Source of the DNA: Leucobacter sp. Psy1
GTDB lineage: Bacteria > Actinomycetota > Actinomycetes > Actinomycetales > Microbacteriaceae
DNA length: 64,000 nt
Direction: 5' to 3'
NCBI RefSeq assembly: GCF_020096995.1
Contig: NZ_CP083692.1
Span: forward strand, 310,001-374,000
In this document: one piece after another, positions 8,865 to 17,910 of the stretch
Position numbering within the stretch: position 1 is the stretch's first letter
Layout: each line of letters begins with the position of its first letter
The notes under the pieces: generated by a model
What the model saw: only the letters and a program-made list of their open reading frames with translations
What the model was told of the DNA's origin: nothing
Database searches by the model: none
Position numbers and translations under genes: made by a program

Positions 8865-9820
8865 TCTTCAGGCTCATCGTCCAACGACTGACCGTCAGCA
8901 TCCTCATCCTGCTGGCGATCTCGCTCATCATCTTCTTCGCCACCACCCTGCTGCCAGGCGATCCCGCAAAGGCGATTCTCGGCCAGCAGGCCACCCCCGA
9001 GCGGCTTGAGGCGCTGCGCGCGCAGATGCAGCTGAACGATCCGCCTTGGGTGCGGTACGGGGCCTGGCTCGCCGGTCTCGTGACGGGGGACCTCGGCGTC
9101 TCGGTAGCTTCGGGCCAGTCGGTCGCCTCGCTCCTCGGCGATCGGTTGAGCGCCTCGGTGTTCTTGATGGCCGCCGCCGCGATCATCAGCATCCCCGCCG
9201 GGATCCTTCTCGGCATCTGGTCGGCGCTCCGCCGTGGGCGCGCCGCCGACACAGCGGTCACCGGCGTCTCGCTCGTGCTGGCGGCACTGCCCGAGTTCGT
9301 GATCGGTATCGCGCTCGTGGCGACGTTCTCCACGACGGTGTTCCAACTGCTCCCCGCCGTCACGATGGCGCCGCCCGGCACGAGAGTGTGGGACTTCCCG
9401 AGCCAGCTCATCCTGCCGACGCTGGTCCTCGTCCTCGTGGTGACGCCGTACATCGCCCGCATGATGAGGGCGACCATGCTCGAAGTGCTCGAATCGGGGT
9501 ACGTCGAGATGGCGAGGCTCAAGGGCGTGCCCGAGCGGCGGGTGATTCTGCGCCATGCGCTGCCGCACGCGATCGGGCCCGTGGCGCAGGTTGCGGCGAT
9601 CCAGCTCGCGTGGCTCGCCGGAGGCGTCGTCGTAGTCGAGTTCCTCTTCCGTTTCCCTGGCGTCGGGCAGGCGCTCATCGATGCGGTGAACTACCGAGAC
9701 GTGCAGGTCGTGCAGGCGATCACGATGCTCGTGGCGGTCGTCTACATCGTGGTGAATCTGCTGGCCGATGTCGTCGGGATCCTGGCCAATCCGAAGCTGC
9801 GCACCGGAGGTGTCGAGTGA
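8861..9820 (+). CDS. ABC transporter permease, DppB type
   Basis: A 319-residue permease with the typical DppB start, a short cytoplasmic N-terminus followed by a helix and FFATTLLPGDPAKAILGQQATPERLEALR, the conserved periplasmic segment of this family. Six hydrophobic segments are visible; the EAA loop is around EMARLKGVPERRVILRHALP. The ATG overlaps the stop of the binding protein (ATGA), fixing the start. It pairs with the DppC-type permease downstream, which it overlaps by one base. Confidence 0.93.
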   Translation: MIFRLIVQRLTVSILILLAISLIIFFATTLLPGDPAKAILGQQATPERLEALRAQMQLNDPPWVRYGAWLAGLVTGDLGVSVASGQSVASLLGDRLSASVFLMAAAAIISIPAGILLGIWSALRRGRAADTAVTGVSLVLAALPEFVIGIALVATFSTTVFQLLPAVTMAPPGTRVWDFPSQLILPTLVLVLVVTPYIARMMRATMLEVLESGYVEMARLKGVPERRVILRHALPHAIGPVAQVAAIQLAWLAGGVVVVEFLFRFPGVGQALIDAVNYRDVQVVQAITMLVAVVYIVVNLLADVVGILANPKLRTGGVE

Positions 9821-10704
9821 TGTCCGAGATCAGCGTGCAACCCCGCGACGCCGGCGATGCGGTGACGCGTAGCACGGTCCTGACCCGGTTCTGGGCCCAG
9901 GGCCAGGCCAAGATCGGCGTCGCGCTCACGGCGGTCGTCGTGATCCTCGCCTTTTGCGGTCCACTGCTCCTGCCGTGGGCGACGGGATACTCCGCGACCG
10001 AGTTCGCGGCGCGTCCGTTCCAGGAGGCCGGCGTCTTCGGTACCGACAACCTCGGGCGCGACGTGCTCTCCCGCTTCCTCGCGGGCGGTATGTCGCTCAT
10101 TCTCTACTCGGTGCTCGCGACCGTTTTCGGTCTACTGCTCGGGGTGCTCTTCGGCATGGTGTCCGCGTACGTCGGCGGCTGGCTCGACTCCGTGATCATG
10201 CGGGCGAACGACGTGCTCCTCGCGATTCCGCAGCTCGTGTTCGCGCTGCTCGCGATCACGGTGCTCGGCCCGCAGCCCTGGGTCCTGGTCGCGGTGATCG
10301 CGATCACCCACGCGCCGCGCATCGCGAGAGTGGCCCGTTCCGCCGCGCTCGACGTCAAGGGCGAGGACTACATCCTCGCCGCTGAGATGTACGCGATGCC
10401 GAGGTGGCGGGTGCTATTCCGCGAGATTCTGCCGAACATCACGGGGCCGCTCGCCGTCGAGGCCGGCCTCCGGTTGACGTACTCCATCGGCGCGATCGCC
10501 TCGCTGTCCTTCCTCGGACTCGGCATGCAGCCGCCCGCAGCCGACTGGGGGCTCATGATCAACGAGAATCGCATCGCGCTCGCGGTCCAGCCGTGGGGCG
10601 TCATGCTCCCGGTGCTGGCGATCGCGGTACTCACGATCGGCACGAACCTCATCGCGGACTCGATGGCTCGGGCCTCCGCCTCCCGGAACATAGGAGATGC
10701 ATGA
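9820..10704 (+). CDS. ABC transporter permease, DppC type
   Basis: A 294-residue permease of the DppC class: an N-terminal helix (about residues 27-45), the family phrase GVFGTDNLGRDVLSRFLAG and an EAA loop at EMYAMPRWRVLFREILPN. ATG at 9820 overlaps the DppB stop (TGATG). A longer open frame in the same phase reaches back to 9046, but it runs inside dppB and is not coding. The last codons overlap the ATPase gene start. Confidence 0.93.
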   Translation: MSEISVQPRDAGDAVTRSTVLTRFWAQGQAKIGVALTAVVVILAFCGPLLLPWATGYSATEFAARPFQEAGVFGTDNLGRDVLSRFLAGGMSLILYSVLATVFGLLLGVLFGMVSAYVGGWLDSVIMRANDVLLAIPQLVFALLAITVLGPQPWVLVAVIAITHAPRIARVARSAALDVKGEDYILAAEMYAMPRWRVLFREILPNITGPLAVEAGLRLTYSIGAIASLSFLGLGMQPPAADWGLMINENRIALAVQPWGVMLPVLAIAVLTIGTNLIADSMARASASRNIGDA

Positions 10705-12488
10705 TGGCGAACTCACCAGCGAAATCGGCCGCACCTGCGCGGACGGCGAGCGGCGCTCCGATGCTCAAGGGCTCCGCCTGGCACGCACAGGTCACCTCGG
10801 GCGGCAACGTGCTCGAGATCGACGATCTCTGCATCGAGACGACGACGGGCCGGCAGATCATCCAGCACGTGAACCTCGACCTGCGCCCGGCTGAGATGCT
10901 CGCGCTGGTGGGGGAGTCGGGATCAGGCAAGACGACCGTCGGCCTGACCGCGCTCGGCCGGATCCGACCGGGACTCGTCCACACCGGAGGAACGGTGACG
11001 CTGTACCCGTCGAACAGCGTCGACTCCGCAGAGATGACCGGGCTCGACGACCGCGCCGCTCGGCGTCTGCGGGGGTCCCGGGTCTCGTACATCCCGCAGG
11101 ATCCGGCGCTGTCGCTCAATCCGAGCATGCGCGTCGGCGATCAGATCCGGGAGGTGCTCGATATCCACGGCTTCGGTGCGAATCGCGAGGAGCGCGAGGA
11201 GCGCGTCCGCGGTGTGCTCCGCGAGGTCGGTCTCCCGGACGACGATGCGTACCAGCGACGCTGGCCGCATCAGCTCTCGGGTGGACAGCAGCAGCGGATC
11301 GGCATCGCGATGGCGTTCGCCATGTACCCCGACCTCCTGGTGCTCGATGAGCCCACCACCGGTCTCGATGTCTCGACGCAGGCGCTCGTGCTCGACACCA
11401 TCCGCGACATGACGGTGAAGAACAACGTCGCGGGCCTGTACATCACCCACGATCTGGCGGTCGTCGACGAGATCGCCGACCGGGTCGCCGTCATGCTGCA
11501 GGGCGAACTCGTCGAGGAGGGAACGACCTCCGAGGTGCTGCGCGACCCGAAGCACCGATACACGAAGACGCTGCTCGCCGCGGTGCCCGATCTCGCGGGC
11601 CGCAATCGCATCAGCAGATTCGAGGAGACCAAGCAGAAGGTCGCCGAGGCGGGGACCGCCGAGCTCTCGCTGCTCACCCTGCGCCGCGAGGCGGGAGCTC
11701 CTCCGACCGAGGCGATCCCGACGTTCGCGGCAGGGGAGCCGGTGCTCGAGGTGCGCGACGTCTCGGTCGCGTACGGGGCGAAGCGCGTGCTCGATGGGAT
11801 CGACCTGACGCTCCGGACGGCGGAGTGCACCATGCTGCTCGGGGAATCAGGATCTGGCAAGACGACGCTCTCCCGGTCGATCGCCGGGCTGATCGACCGG
11901 TGGACCGGTGAGATCGGCTATCGCGGTCAGTCGCTCGCGCCCTCCACGCGCAAGCGAACGGTGCAGCAGCGGCAGGAGGTGCAGTACATCTTCCAGTCCC
12001 CGTTCTCGTCGTTGAATCCCAGGCGCACCCTCGGCGAATCCCTCGGGGTCCCGCTCGAGATGACGGGCGGCCTCAGCGCGGCTGAGCGACGCGAGCGCGT
12101 TGAGGAGGCGCTGGATGCCGTGCGTCTCGGCCGTCGGTTCATCGACCGCAGGCCGGGTGACCTCTCCGGCGGCGAGCGGCAGCGCGCCGCCATCGCGCGT
12201 GCGCTCGTGAACACCCCGAAGGTGCTCATCTGCGACGAGATCACCTCGGCACTGGACGTCTCGGTGCAGGCGAGCATCATCGACCTGCTGACCCGCCTCC
12301 GCGAGGAGCGGGGCCTTTCGATGCTCTTCGTGACGCACAACATCGCGCTCGCGCGCCACGTCGCCAAGCGGATCGCGGTGCTCAACCAGGGCGTCATCGT
12401 CGACGAGGGGCTCACCGACGATGTCCTGAGACGGCCGACCCACCCGTACACGAAGGAGCTGCTCGCCAATGTCCCCACGCTCGAGTGA
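10701..12488 (+). CDS. ABC transporter ATP-binding protein, fused DppD-DppF
   Basis: A 595-residue protein with two complete ATPase domains in one chain. Domain 1 has Walker A GESGSGKT at 71-78, LSGGQQQR and LLVLDEPTTGLD. Domain 2, from about residue 350, has a second GESGSGKT near 380, LSGGERQR and LICDEITSALD. Each ends with the peptide-family phrase HPYTK or HRYTK. Such tandem ATPases (GsiA/YejF-like) replace the separate DppD and DppF subunits. ATG at 10701 overlaps the permease stop; ATG at 10704 is equally possible. The last 20 bp overlap the hydrolase gene, so all five genes are coupled. Confidence 0.93.
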   Translation: MMANSPAKSAAPARTASGAPMLKGSAWHAQVTSGGNVLEIDDLCIETTTGRQIIQHVNLDLRPAEMLALVGESGSGKTTVGLTALGRIRPGLVHTGGTVTLYPSNSVDSAEMTGLDDRAARRLRGSRVSYIPQDPALSLNPSMRVGDQIREVLDIHGFGANREEREERVRGVLREVGLPDDDAYQRRWPHQLSGGQQQRIGIAMAFAMYPDLLVLDEPTTGLDVSTQALVLDTIRDMTVKNNVAGLYITHDLAVVDEIADRVAVMLQGELVEEGTTSEVLRDPKHRYTKTLLAAVPDLAGRNRISRFEETKQKVAEAGTAELSLLTLRREAGAPPTEAIPTFAAGEPVLEVRDVSVAYGAKRVLDGIDLTLRTAECTMLLGESGSGKTTLSRSIAGLIDRWTGEIGYRGQSLAPSTRKRTVQQRQEVQYIFQSPFSSLNPRRTLGESLGVPLEMTGGLSAAERRERVEEALDAVRLGRRFIDRRPGDLSGGERQRAAIARALVNTPKVLICDEITSALDVSVQASIIDLLTRLREERGLSMLFVTHNIALARHVAKRIAVLNQGVIVDEGLTDDVLRRPTHPYTKELLANVPTLE

Positions 12489-13620
12489 TCCGAAAGAGCG
12501 CCTGAGCCGCGTCTTCACCGACCATGTCGACGCAGGCGAGGGCGGCATGTCCTTCGTCGCGTACCGGCACGGCGCACCCCTCGTGAGCCTGCACGGCGGC
12601 AGCACGAGCCGGAACGGCGACGATTCTTGGTGCGAGGACACGCTCGCCGTGATGTTCTCGGGCACCAAGGGGCTGACCGCTACCGTGGCCGCGATCCTGG
12701 TGGACCGCGGACTCCTGGACCCCGATGCGCCGGTCGCCGAGTACTGGCCGGAGTTCGCCGCTGCGGGCAAGGCGGATGCGCGCGTCAGCCACGTCCTCTC
12801 GCACACCGTCGGACTCCTGTTCGTGGACCCCGACCCCTCCGGAGACGCCGAGCGTCTCGACAACGCGCTCATGGCGGATCGTCTCGCTGCGCAGGCCCCG
12901 ATGTGGGAGCCGGGTACACGCGTCGCCTACCACGCGATGACCTACGGCTACCTCATGAGCGAGATCGTGCGCCGGGCGTCCGGTGGCGCGACGGTCGGCC
13001 AGCTGATCCGGAGCGAGATCGCCGAGCCGTTCGGGCTCGATCTCCATCTCGGCCTCCCGGAATCGGAGGAGGGACGCGTCGCGCCCGTCTTTCAGGCCTC
13101 GGGCTACCGCATTTCCACGTTCCTCGAGAACGATCCAGAGCGTCGCGCGATCGTGAACCGCATGTACGGGAGTGCGCTCACCGCGAGCGACTCCCCGTTC
13201 AACACCCGTGCGCTCCACGCGGCCGAACTCTCGGCAGGCGGAGGCATCGGCACGGCCGATGCGATGGCGCATCTCTACGCGCTGCTCACCTCAGACGATG
13301 CGCCGATCGTCTCGCGCGCAACGCTGGAACGCTGCACGCGGGAGTGGTCTGCCGGGACCGACGTCATCAACGATCGCCCTGTGCGGTTCGGGCTCGGGTA
13401 CGAACTCGACGATCCCATCGGCACGTACGGTCCCGTCCGTCCCGCGTTCGGGCACACCGGTGCCGGTGGTGGCCTGCACGGCGCCTGGCCCGAACGAGGC
13501 ATCGCGTTCTCGTTCCTGACGAACGAGATGCGCAGTGAAGACGTCGACCGACGCGCGAAAGATCTCCTCGCCGGACTAGCGGAACTCGACGACGCGCACC
13601 GGGAGACCGGAGATGCCTGA
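12469..13620 (+). CDS. serine hydrolase, beta-lactamase/EstB family (class C fold)
   Basis: A 383-residue penicillin-binding-protein-like serine hydrolase. SGTK at residues 64-67 is the SxxK nucleophile motif. A Tyr in PGTRVAYHAMTYGYL fits the second (YxN-like) motif, and FGHTGAGGG near the C-terminus replaces the KTG box, as in EstB-type esterases. No signal peptide is visible, so it is probably cytoplasmic. It overlaps the Dpp ATPase by 20 bp and therefore likely acts on the imported compound, cleaving an ester or amide. Close to carnitine genes, an acylcarnitine-hydrolase role is conceivable but unproven; a D-amino peptidase role is the alternative. Confidence 0.88.
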   Translation: MSPRSSDPKERLSRVFTDHVDAGEGGMSFVAYRHGAPLVSLHGGSTSRNGDDSWCEDTLAVMFSGTKGLTATVAAILVDRGLLDPDAPVAEYWPEFAAAGKADARVSHVLSHTVGLLFVDPDPSGDAERLDNALMADRLAAQAPMWEPGTRVAYHAMTYGYLMSEIVRRASGGATVGQLIRSEIAEPFGLDLHLGLPESEEGRVAPVFQASGYRISTFLENDPERRAIVNRMYGSALTASDSPFNTRALHAAELSAGGGIGTADAMAHLYALLTSDDAPIVSRATLERCTREWSAGTDVINDRPVRFGLGYELDDPIGTYGPVRPAFGHTGAGGGLHGAWPERGIAFSFLTNEMRSEDVDRRAKDLLAGLAELDDAHRETGDA

Positions 13621-13664
13621 GCGCCCCGCCCGTCGCGTTGCCGCCCCAGCTGACGCTGACTACG

Positions 13665-14558
13665 ATGCAGACTGTGGCACGAGAGCGGCAGGAGTCCGAG
13701 ACCTCCCGGGAGTTGCGGCTCCGGGTGCGCGACGGCATCTCCGATTCCGGAATCCCCCAGCGCGAGGTGGCGCGGCGGGTCGGCATGGAGGAGACGAAGC
13801 TCTCGAAGTCGCTGCGGGGCACGCGGCGATTCACACCGGACGAGCTGATCGGTATCGCGACCGTGGCCGGCGTCACGGTCAACTGGTTGATGACGGGGTC
13901 GGACTCCGCCGACGGCCCGTCCGCAGCACCGGATCCGGCGATTCTCCCCGGGCGGATCGCGGACACGCCGGATCGCGTGCAGAAGCGCCTCGAGATCCTC
14001 GATGCGGCCTGGCACCTGTTCGGGGAACGCGGCCTCCGCGGCACGAGCATCGCGGAGATCGCGGCGCGGTGCGGAGTGAGCAGTTCGGCCGTGCACTACC
14101 ACTTCGCCAGCAAGCGGGAACTCTTCGCCGAGTGCCTCAGGTACTCCGTGAAGCGGGCCTTCGACCGACAGGTCGCCTCGCTCGAGCCTGGCGAGGGCCA
14201 CGCGGAGCGTCTGAAGCACCTCGTCGAGCTGCAGCTGCCGACCGGAGCCGAGCTGACGACCGAGTGGTCGATCTGGCTGCAGAGCTGGAGTGCGGTGGTC
14301 GTCGGAGCCCTGTCGGAGGAAGACCACGCACAGGCCTACGGGCGCTGGTATCGGACCGTGCGAGACGTGCTCGAGGAGGGGCGCTCCGCTGGAGCGTTCG
14401 CCTTCCCGTCGCTCGACGACGTCACGATGATCCTCACCGCGCTCATCGATGGACTCGGAGTCAAAGTGCTGGTCGGCCTGATCAGCGCCGACGAGATGCG
14501 GGATCAGGTGCATCGGTGCATCGACCGCACGATCGTCGCCCACGCGCCACCGGACTGA
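13665..14558 (+). CDS. two-domain transcriptional regulator: XRE-type HTH plus TetR
   Basis: About 297 residues from the chosen ATG. Residues about 8-75 form a Cro/C1-type HTH ([24 protein letters not shown], shown in part: [16 protein letters not shown]) ending in VNWLMTG. After a linker, a full TetR HTH begins near residue 110 ([27 protein letters not shown], then [13 protein letters not shown]) with a ligand-binding helical domain behind it. TetR proteins normally carry a single HTH of about 200 residues in total. No good Shine-Dalgarno marks the start; TTG at 13638 or GTG at 13674 are alternatives. It precedes cdhC by 52 bp on the same strand and is the likely carnitine-locus regulator. 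Confidence 0.85.
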   Translation: MQTVARERQESETSRELRLRVRDGISDSGIPQREVARRVGMEETKLSKSLRGTRRFTPDELIGIATVAGVTVNWLMTGSDSADGPSAAPDPAILPGRIADTPDRVQKRLEILDAAWHLFGERGLRGTSIAEIAARCGVSSSAVHYHFASKRELFAECLRYSVKRAFDRQVASLEPGEGHAERLKHLVELQLPTGAELTTEWSIWLQSWSAVVVGALSEEDHAQAYGRWYRTVRDVLEEGRSAGAFAFPSLDDVTMILTALIDGLGVKVLVGLISADEMRDQVHRCIDRTIVAHAPPD

Positions 14559-14610
14559 GGAACCCTTCCTCGGCCCGATCGACCACCCGCATCGGAAAGG
14601 GGAAGAAACC

Positions 14611-15507
14611 ATGAGTCGTCCAGTAATCCTGACCTGCGCCCTCACGGGAGCCGGAGACACGACGGGGAAGAGCGAGCACGTACCGGTCACGCCCGAGCAG
14701 ATCGCCGCAGACGCGATCGCCGCGGCCCGCGCCGGCGCCTCGGTCGTCCACATCCACGTACGCGACGTCGAGACGGGGCAGGGGTCCCGCGACGACGCCC
14801 TCTATCGCGAGGTCGTGCGCATCGTGGGCGAGAGCGACGTCGACCCCGTCATCAACCTGACTGCGGGGATGGGTGGGGACCTGTTCGTCGATCCCTCGAA
14901 CCCCACTACCCACCTGCCGGGTACCGATCTCGTGAGCGGACTGGAGCGTCTGTCGCACGTCGAGGAGCTGCGGCCGGAGATGTGCACCATCGACTGCGGC
15001 TCGTTGAACTTCGGCGAAGGCAGCCAGCTCTACGTGAGCACCCCGGACATGCTGCGTGAGGGCGCGGCGCGCATCCGGGAGCTCGGCGTGAAGCCCGAGA
15101 TGGAGATCTTCGACACGGGCCAGCTCTGGTTCGCGAACGTGATGGTGGAGGAGGGGCTCTTCGCGCCGCCGCCGCTGTACCAGCTCTGCATGGGGATCCC
15201 GTACGGAGCGCCGGCCGACACGGGGCTGCTGCACGCGATGGTGAACATGCTGCCTGAGGGAGCCGAGTTCACGTCTTTCGCGCTCGGACGGAATCAGATG
15301 AAGTGGGTCGCCCAGTCGGTGCTCCTCGGCGGGCACGTCCGCGTCGGATTGGAGGACAACCTCTACCTCAGCAAGGGCGTCAAGGCGACGAACGCGCAGC
15401 TCGTGGAGCGCGCGGCGGGCATCATCGGCGACCTCGGCGAAGCCGTCGCGACTCCGGATGAGGCTCGGGAGATTCTGCAGATCGAGCGCGGAGGGAGCAA
15501 CCGATGA
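14611..15507 (+). CDS. cdhC: 3-dehydrocarnitine:acetyl-CoA trimethylaminotransferase-type BKACE enzyme
   Basis: A 298-residue beta-keto acid cleavage enzyme (DUF849 family). The zinc-binding HxH is VVHIHVRD, with His47 and His49, and MGGD, ELRPEM and [10 protein letters not shown] follow as in the family. BKACE enzymes condense a beta-keto acid with acetyl-CoA and release acetoacetate; in carnitine breakdown the reaction gives betainyl-CoA. I assign this role because the next two genes encode a carnitine dehydrogenase-like protein and a hotdog thioesterase, the same trio as in Pseudomonas. Strong RBS (GAAAGGGGAAG). Its stop overlaps the next start (ATGA). A different beta-keto acid substrate cannot be excluded from sequence alone. 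Confidence 0.85.
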   Translation: MSRPVILTCALTGAGDTTGKSEHVPVTPEQIAADAIAAARAGASVVHIHVRDVETGQGSRDDALYREVVRIVGESDVDPVINLTAGMGGDLFVDPSNPTTHLPGTDLVSGLERLSHVEELRPEMCTIDCGSLNFGEGSQLYVSTPDMLREGAARIRELGVKPEMEIFDTGQLWFANVMVEEGLFAPPPLYQLCMGIPYGAPADTGLLHAMVNMLPEGAEFTSFALGRNQMKWVAQSVLLGGHVRVGLEDNLYLSKGVKATNAQLVERAAGIIGDLGEAVATPDEAREILQIERGGSNR

Positions 15508-16493
15508 CGGAGACCGCGAATGAGGCGGTGCTCACCACCCCGCCTCCCCGCATGGAGGACATCCGCACCGTCGCCTGCGTCGGCATCGGCACGATCGGGG
15601 GCGGCTGGGCCGCCTACTTCCTGGCACGGGGCTACCGTGTCCAGGCGTGGGATCCTGCCCCGGACGCCGAGGAACGGGTGCGAGCACTGATCGCCGCCGC
15701 GTGGCCCGCGCTGACGCAGCTCGGCCTCGCTGAGGGAGCCGATCCCGAGAACATCAGCGTCCACAGCGATCTCGGTGAGGCCCTGGCTGGCGTGCAGTTC
15801 GTGCAGGAGAACGCCCCAGAGGTGCTCGAGATGAAACGACGGCTGCTCGCGGAGATCGACGCGGCTGCGCCGCCCGAGGCGATCATCGCCTCATCGACCT
15901 CTGGGTACTCGATGACCGAGATGGCACTGGAGACGGTGCGACCCGAGCGGCTCGTCGTCGGCCATCCGTTCAACCCGCCGTACCTGATCCCGCTCGTCGA
16001 GGTCGTGGGCGGGGAGCGTACCGCGCCGGAGGCCGTGGAGTGGGCCTCGCGTTGGTACGAGCACATCGGCAAGTCGGTCATCACGATGGACCGCGAAGTT
16101 CCGGGGTTCATCGCGAACCGGCTGCAGGAGGCGCTGTGGCGGGAGGCGCTGCACATGATCGCCAACGGCGAGGCGACGGTCGAGCAGATCGACCGCTCCA
16201 TCGTCGATGGGCCCGGCCTCCGCTGGCCGGCGCAGGGGCCCATGCTCACCTTCCATCTCGCCGGAGGCCCGGGGGGCATGGCGCACATGCTCGATCACTT
16301 CGGGCCGTCGTTGAAATCCCCGTGGACGCGGCTCGAGGCCCCTGAGCTGACCCCCGAGCTGCGGAACTCGGTCGTCGCGGGCTGCGACGACGAGGCCGAC
16401 GGGCGCACCGTCGCCGATCTCGTCGCCGAGCGGGACCAGGCGATCATCGCGATCCGCAAGGTCGTGGACGGTCTGGGCAGGAACGCACCGTGA
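15504..16493 (+). CDS. cdhA: L-carnitine dehydrogenase
   Basis: A 329-residue NAD-dependent dehydrogenase of the 3-hydroxyacyl-CoA dehydrogenase fold. The Rossmann motif [17 protein letters not shown] is near residues 27-43, WDPAP follows beta-2, SSTSG and [20 protein letters not shown] hold the catalytic region, and the C-terminal part contains [20 protein letters not shown] and a HFGPSL-PWTRL-APELT pattern. These segments, as I remember them, match bacterial L-carnitine dehydrogenases rather than acyl-CoA enzymes. It oxidises carnitine to 3-dehydrocarnitine, the substrate of the preceding BKACE. ATGA overlaps join it to both neighbours. Confidence 0.88.
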   Translation: MTETANEAVLTTPPPRMEDIRTVACVGIGTIGGGWAAYFLARGYRVQAWDPAPDAEERVRALIAAAWPALTQLGLAEGADPENISVHSDLGEALAGVQFVQENAPEVLEMKRRLLAEIDAAAPPEAIIASSTSGYSMTEMALETVRPERLVVGHPFNPPYLIPLVEVVGGERTAPEAVEWASRWYEHIGKSVITMDREVPGFIANRLQEALWREALHMIANGEATVEQIDRSIVDGPGLRWPAQGPMLTFHLAGGPGGMAHMLDHFGPSLKSPWTRLEAPELTPELRNSVVAGCDDEADGRTVADLVAERDQAIIAIRKVVDGLGRNAP

Positions 16494-16933
16494 CCGGGCT
16501 CCCCCCGTACCGCACCGGGATCGTCGACGAGTGGATCGACTACAACGGGCACCTCTCCGAGGCGTTCTACGTGCTCATCTTCGGGTATGCCACCGATCAG
16601 GTGATGGACGGCATCGGCCTCGACGCCGAAGCCCGTTCGCGCACCGGTTCCTCGCTCTACACGGTCGAGGCGCACATCAGGTATGTGCGTGAGGTCGCCC
16701 TCGGCACGGAGGTCGAGGTCGTCTCGACGATCGTGTCCGCCGGAGCGAAGAAGCTGCACCTCGCCCACGAGATGCGCGTCGCCGGAGAGGTTGTCGCCAC
16801 AGAGGAGCTCATGTGCCTCCACGTGTCGGGCGAGCCGGCTGCCACCGCCCCGTTCCCGGAAGACGTGGCGGATCGGATCGCTGCGGTCTCCGGGGCCCGC
16901 GCGCCCGAATGGGTGGGGCGGTCGATCGGGTGA
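16490..16933 (+). CDS. cdhB: betainyl-CoA thioesterase, hotdog fold
   Basis: A 147-residue acyl-CoA thioesterase of the 4-hydroxybenzoyl-CoA type. IDYNGHLSEAFYVLIF near residues 17-32 is the DxNGH catalytic loop, and VEAHIRYVREVALGTEVEV forms the long strand pair of the hotdog fold. In carnitine catabolism this enzyme frees glycine betaine from betainyl-CoA; in some rhizobia it is fused to the dehydrogenase, here it is separate. GTG start overlapping the cdhA stop (GTGA). A GC-rich hairpin follows the stop. Confidence 0.85.
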   Translation: MTGLPPYRTGIVDEWIDYNGHLSEAFYVLIFGYATDQVMDGIGLDAEARSRTGSSLYTVEAHIRYVREVALGTEVEVVSTIVSAGAKKLHLAHEMRVAGEVVATEELMCLHVSGEPAATAPFPEDVADRIAAVSGARAPEWVGRSIG

Positions 16934-16939
16934 GCGTTC

Positions 16940-16973
16940 GGGGTGGGGCGTGGGCCCGCGCTCGCCCCGCCCC
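16940..16973 (+). terminator. GC-rich hairpin after cdhB
   Basis: GGGGTGGGGCG (16940-16950) pairs with CGCCCCGCCCC (16963-16973) with one U-G wobble and a 12-nt loop, starting 7 nt after the cdhB stop. No T-run follows, so it is at best an L-shaped actinobacterial terminator or an RNA-stabilising hairpin. Confidence 0.45.
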
Positions 16974-17057
16974 GCCCGCGAGTGCCTCCCGCCGCACTCG
17001 ATAGGCTGCTGAGCAGCTGGTCGCTCGGTCGCGCTGGTGTTTCGAAGGGGAATCCGC

Positions 17058-17816
17058 ATGCGTAACTCTGATGGCAAGAGCGTGGTGGCGCGGGTCGCTG
17101 CGATCCTGAACGCATTCACCTCGGACGCCCCGCAGCGGCACATCAGGGCGATCAGCGAGGACACGGGGATCCCGCTCTCAACCTGCCACCGACTCGTCGA
17201 TCTCCTCTGCCAGGAAGGCTTCCTCGAGCGCGGCGCGGATGGCAGATACGAGATCGGGTTGTCGCTCTGGGAAATCAGCTCGCGAGCGGCCGGCGCGTCC
17301 GAGATCAAGAAGATCGCGCTGCCGTTTATGCGCGACCTCAGCACTGTCACGCAGCACCCGGTTCACTTGGCGGTGCGCAACGGGAGCGAGTGCGTCTTCA
17401 TCGAGCGCATGGCTCCCGTGGGAGAAGAGTGGACGCGACCCGAGGTGGGGTCGCGGTATCCGCTCCACGTGACGTCCGTCGGGCTGATCCTTCTTGCCCA
17501 TGCGTCTGCTGGCATTCAGAACGAGTACCTGTCGCGCGCCCTCGAGTCGCCCACCGACTTCACCGTCACCGATCCCGCGATTCTGCGGCGTTCGCTCGCC
17601 GACATCCGCGACCACGGCTTCGCCGTCAGCGACCGGCAGATTCGCGCCGACGCGTTCTCGGTGGCGGCCCCCATCGTCGACGGACGGAAGAACGTCATCG
17701 CGGCGCTCTCGGTGAACACCCCGTCCGGCAATCTGAAAGAACAATCGATGGCGCACGCGGTACAGATGACCGCCCGCGCCATCTCTCGAGCTTGGCCGAC
17801 GGATACGCACCACTAG
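17058..17816 (+). CDS. IclR family transcriptional regulator
   Basis: 252 residues. The N-terminal winged HTH (about residues 8-70) has IRAISEDTGIPLSTCHRLVDLL as recognition region; the C-terminal IclR effector domain contains the VGLILLAHAS, LADIRDHGFAVSDRQIRAD and VAAPIVDGRKNVIAALSVNTP segments of the family. ATG 17058 is preferred over an upstream GTG because AAGGGGA lies six bases before it. It stands 94 bp upstream of a transporter-dehydratase-aconitase X operon on the same strand, and two related inverted repeats lie in the gap. It likely responds to the substrate of that pathway. Confidence 0.9.
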   Translation: MRNSDGKSVVARVAAILNAFTSDAPQRHIRAISEDTGIPLSTCHRLVDLLCQEGFLERGADGRYEIGLSLWEISSRAAGASEIKKIALPFMRDLSTVTQHPVHLAVRNGSECVFIERMAPVGEEWTRPEVGSRYPLHVTSVGLILLAHASAGIQNEYLSRALESPTDFTVTDPAILRRSLADIRDHGFAVSDRQIRADAFSVAAPIVDGRKNVIAALSVNTPSGNLKEQSMAHAVQMTARAISRAWPTDTHH

Positions 17817-17821
17817 TCGAT

Positions 17822-17901
17822 GTTTCTCATTCAGTGAAACGTCGGTAGGTGACGCGCGAGCAGCTTGCGATCCTCGGAGAGATTCCTCATTCAATGACGA
17901 A
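17822..17901. promoter_or_regulatory. paired operator candidates upstream of the SsuA-like operon
   Basis: GTTTCTCATTCAGTGAAAC (17822-17840) is an inverted repeat with GTTTC/GAAAC arms. A related copy, ATTCCTCATTCAATGACGAA (17882-17901), lies 60 bp downstream and overlaps the ribosome-binding region. Both share TTC-Y-TCATTCA-R-TGA. Two matching sites directly after an iclR-type gene and before its presumed target suggest its binding sites; this is inference. Confidence 0.5.
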
Positions 17902-17910
17902 AGGAAAATC

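Noticed and set aside
9046..9819. Upstream extension of the DppC-type permease
   Set aside because: It runs inside the DppB gene in another frame and shows no permease features; ATG 9820 is coupled to the dppB stop.
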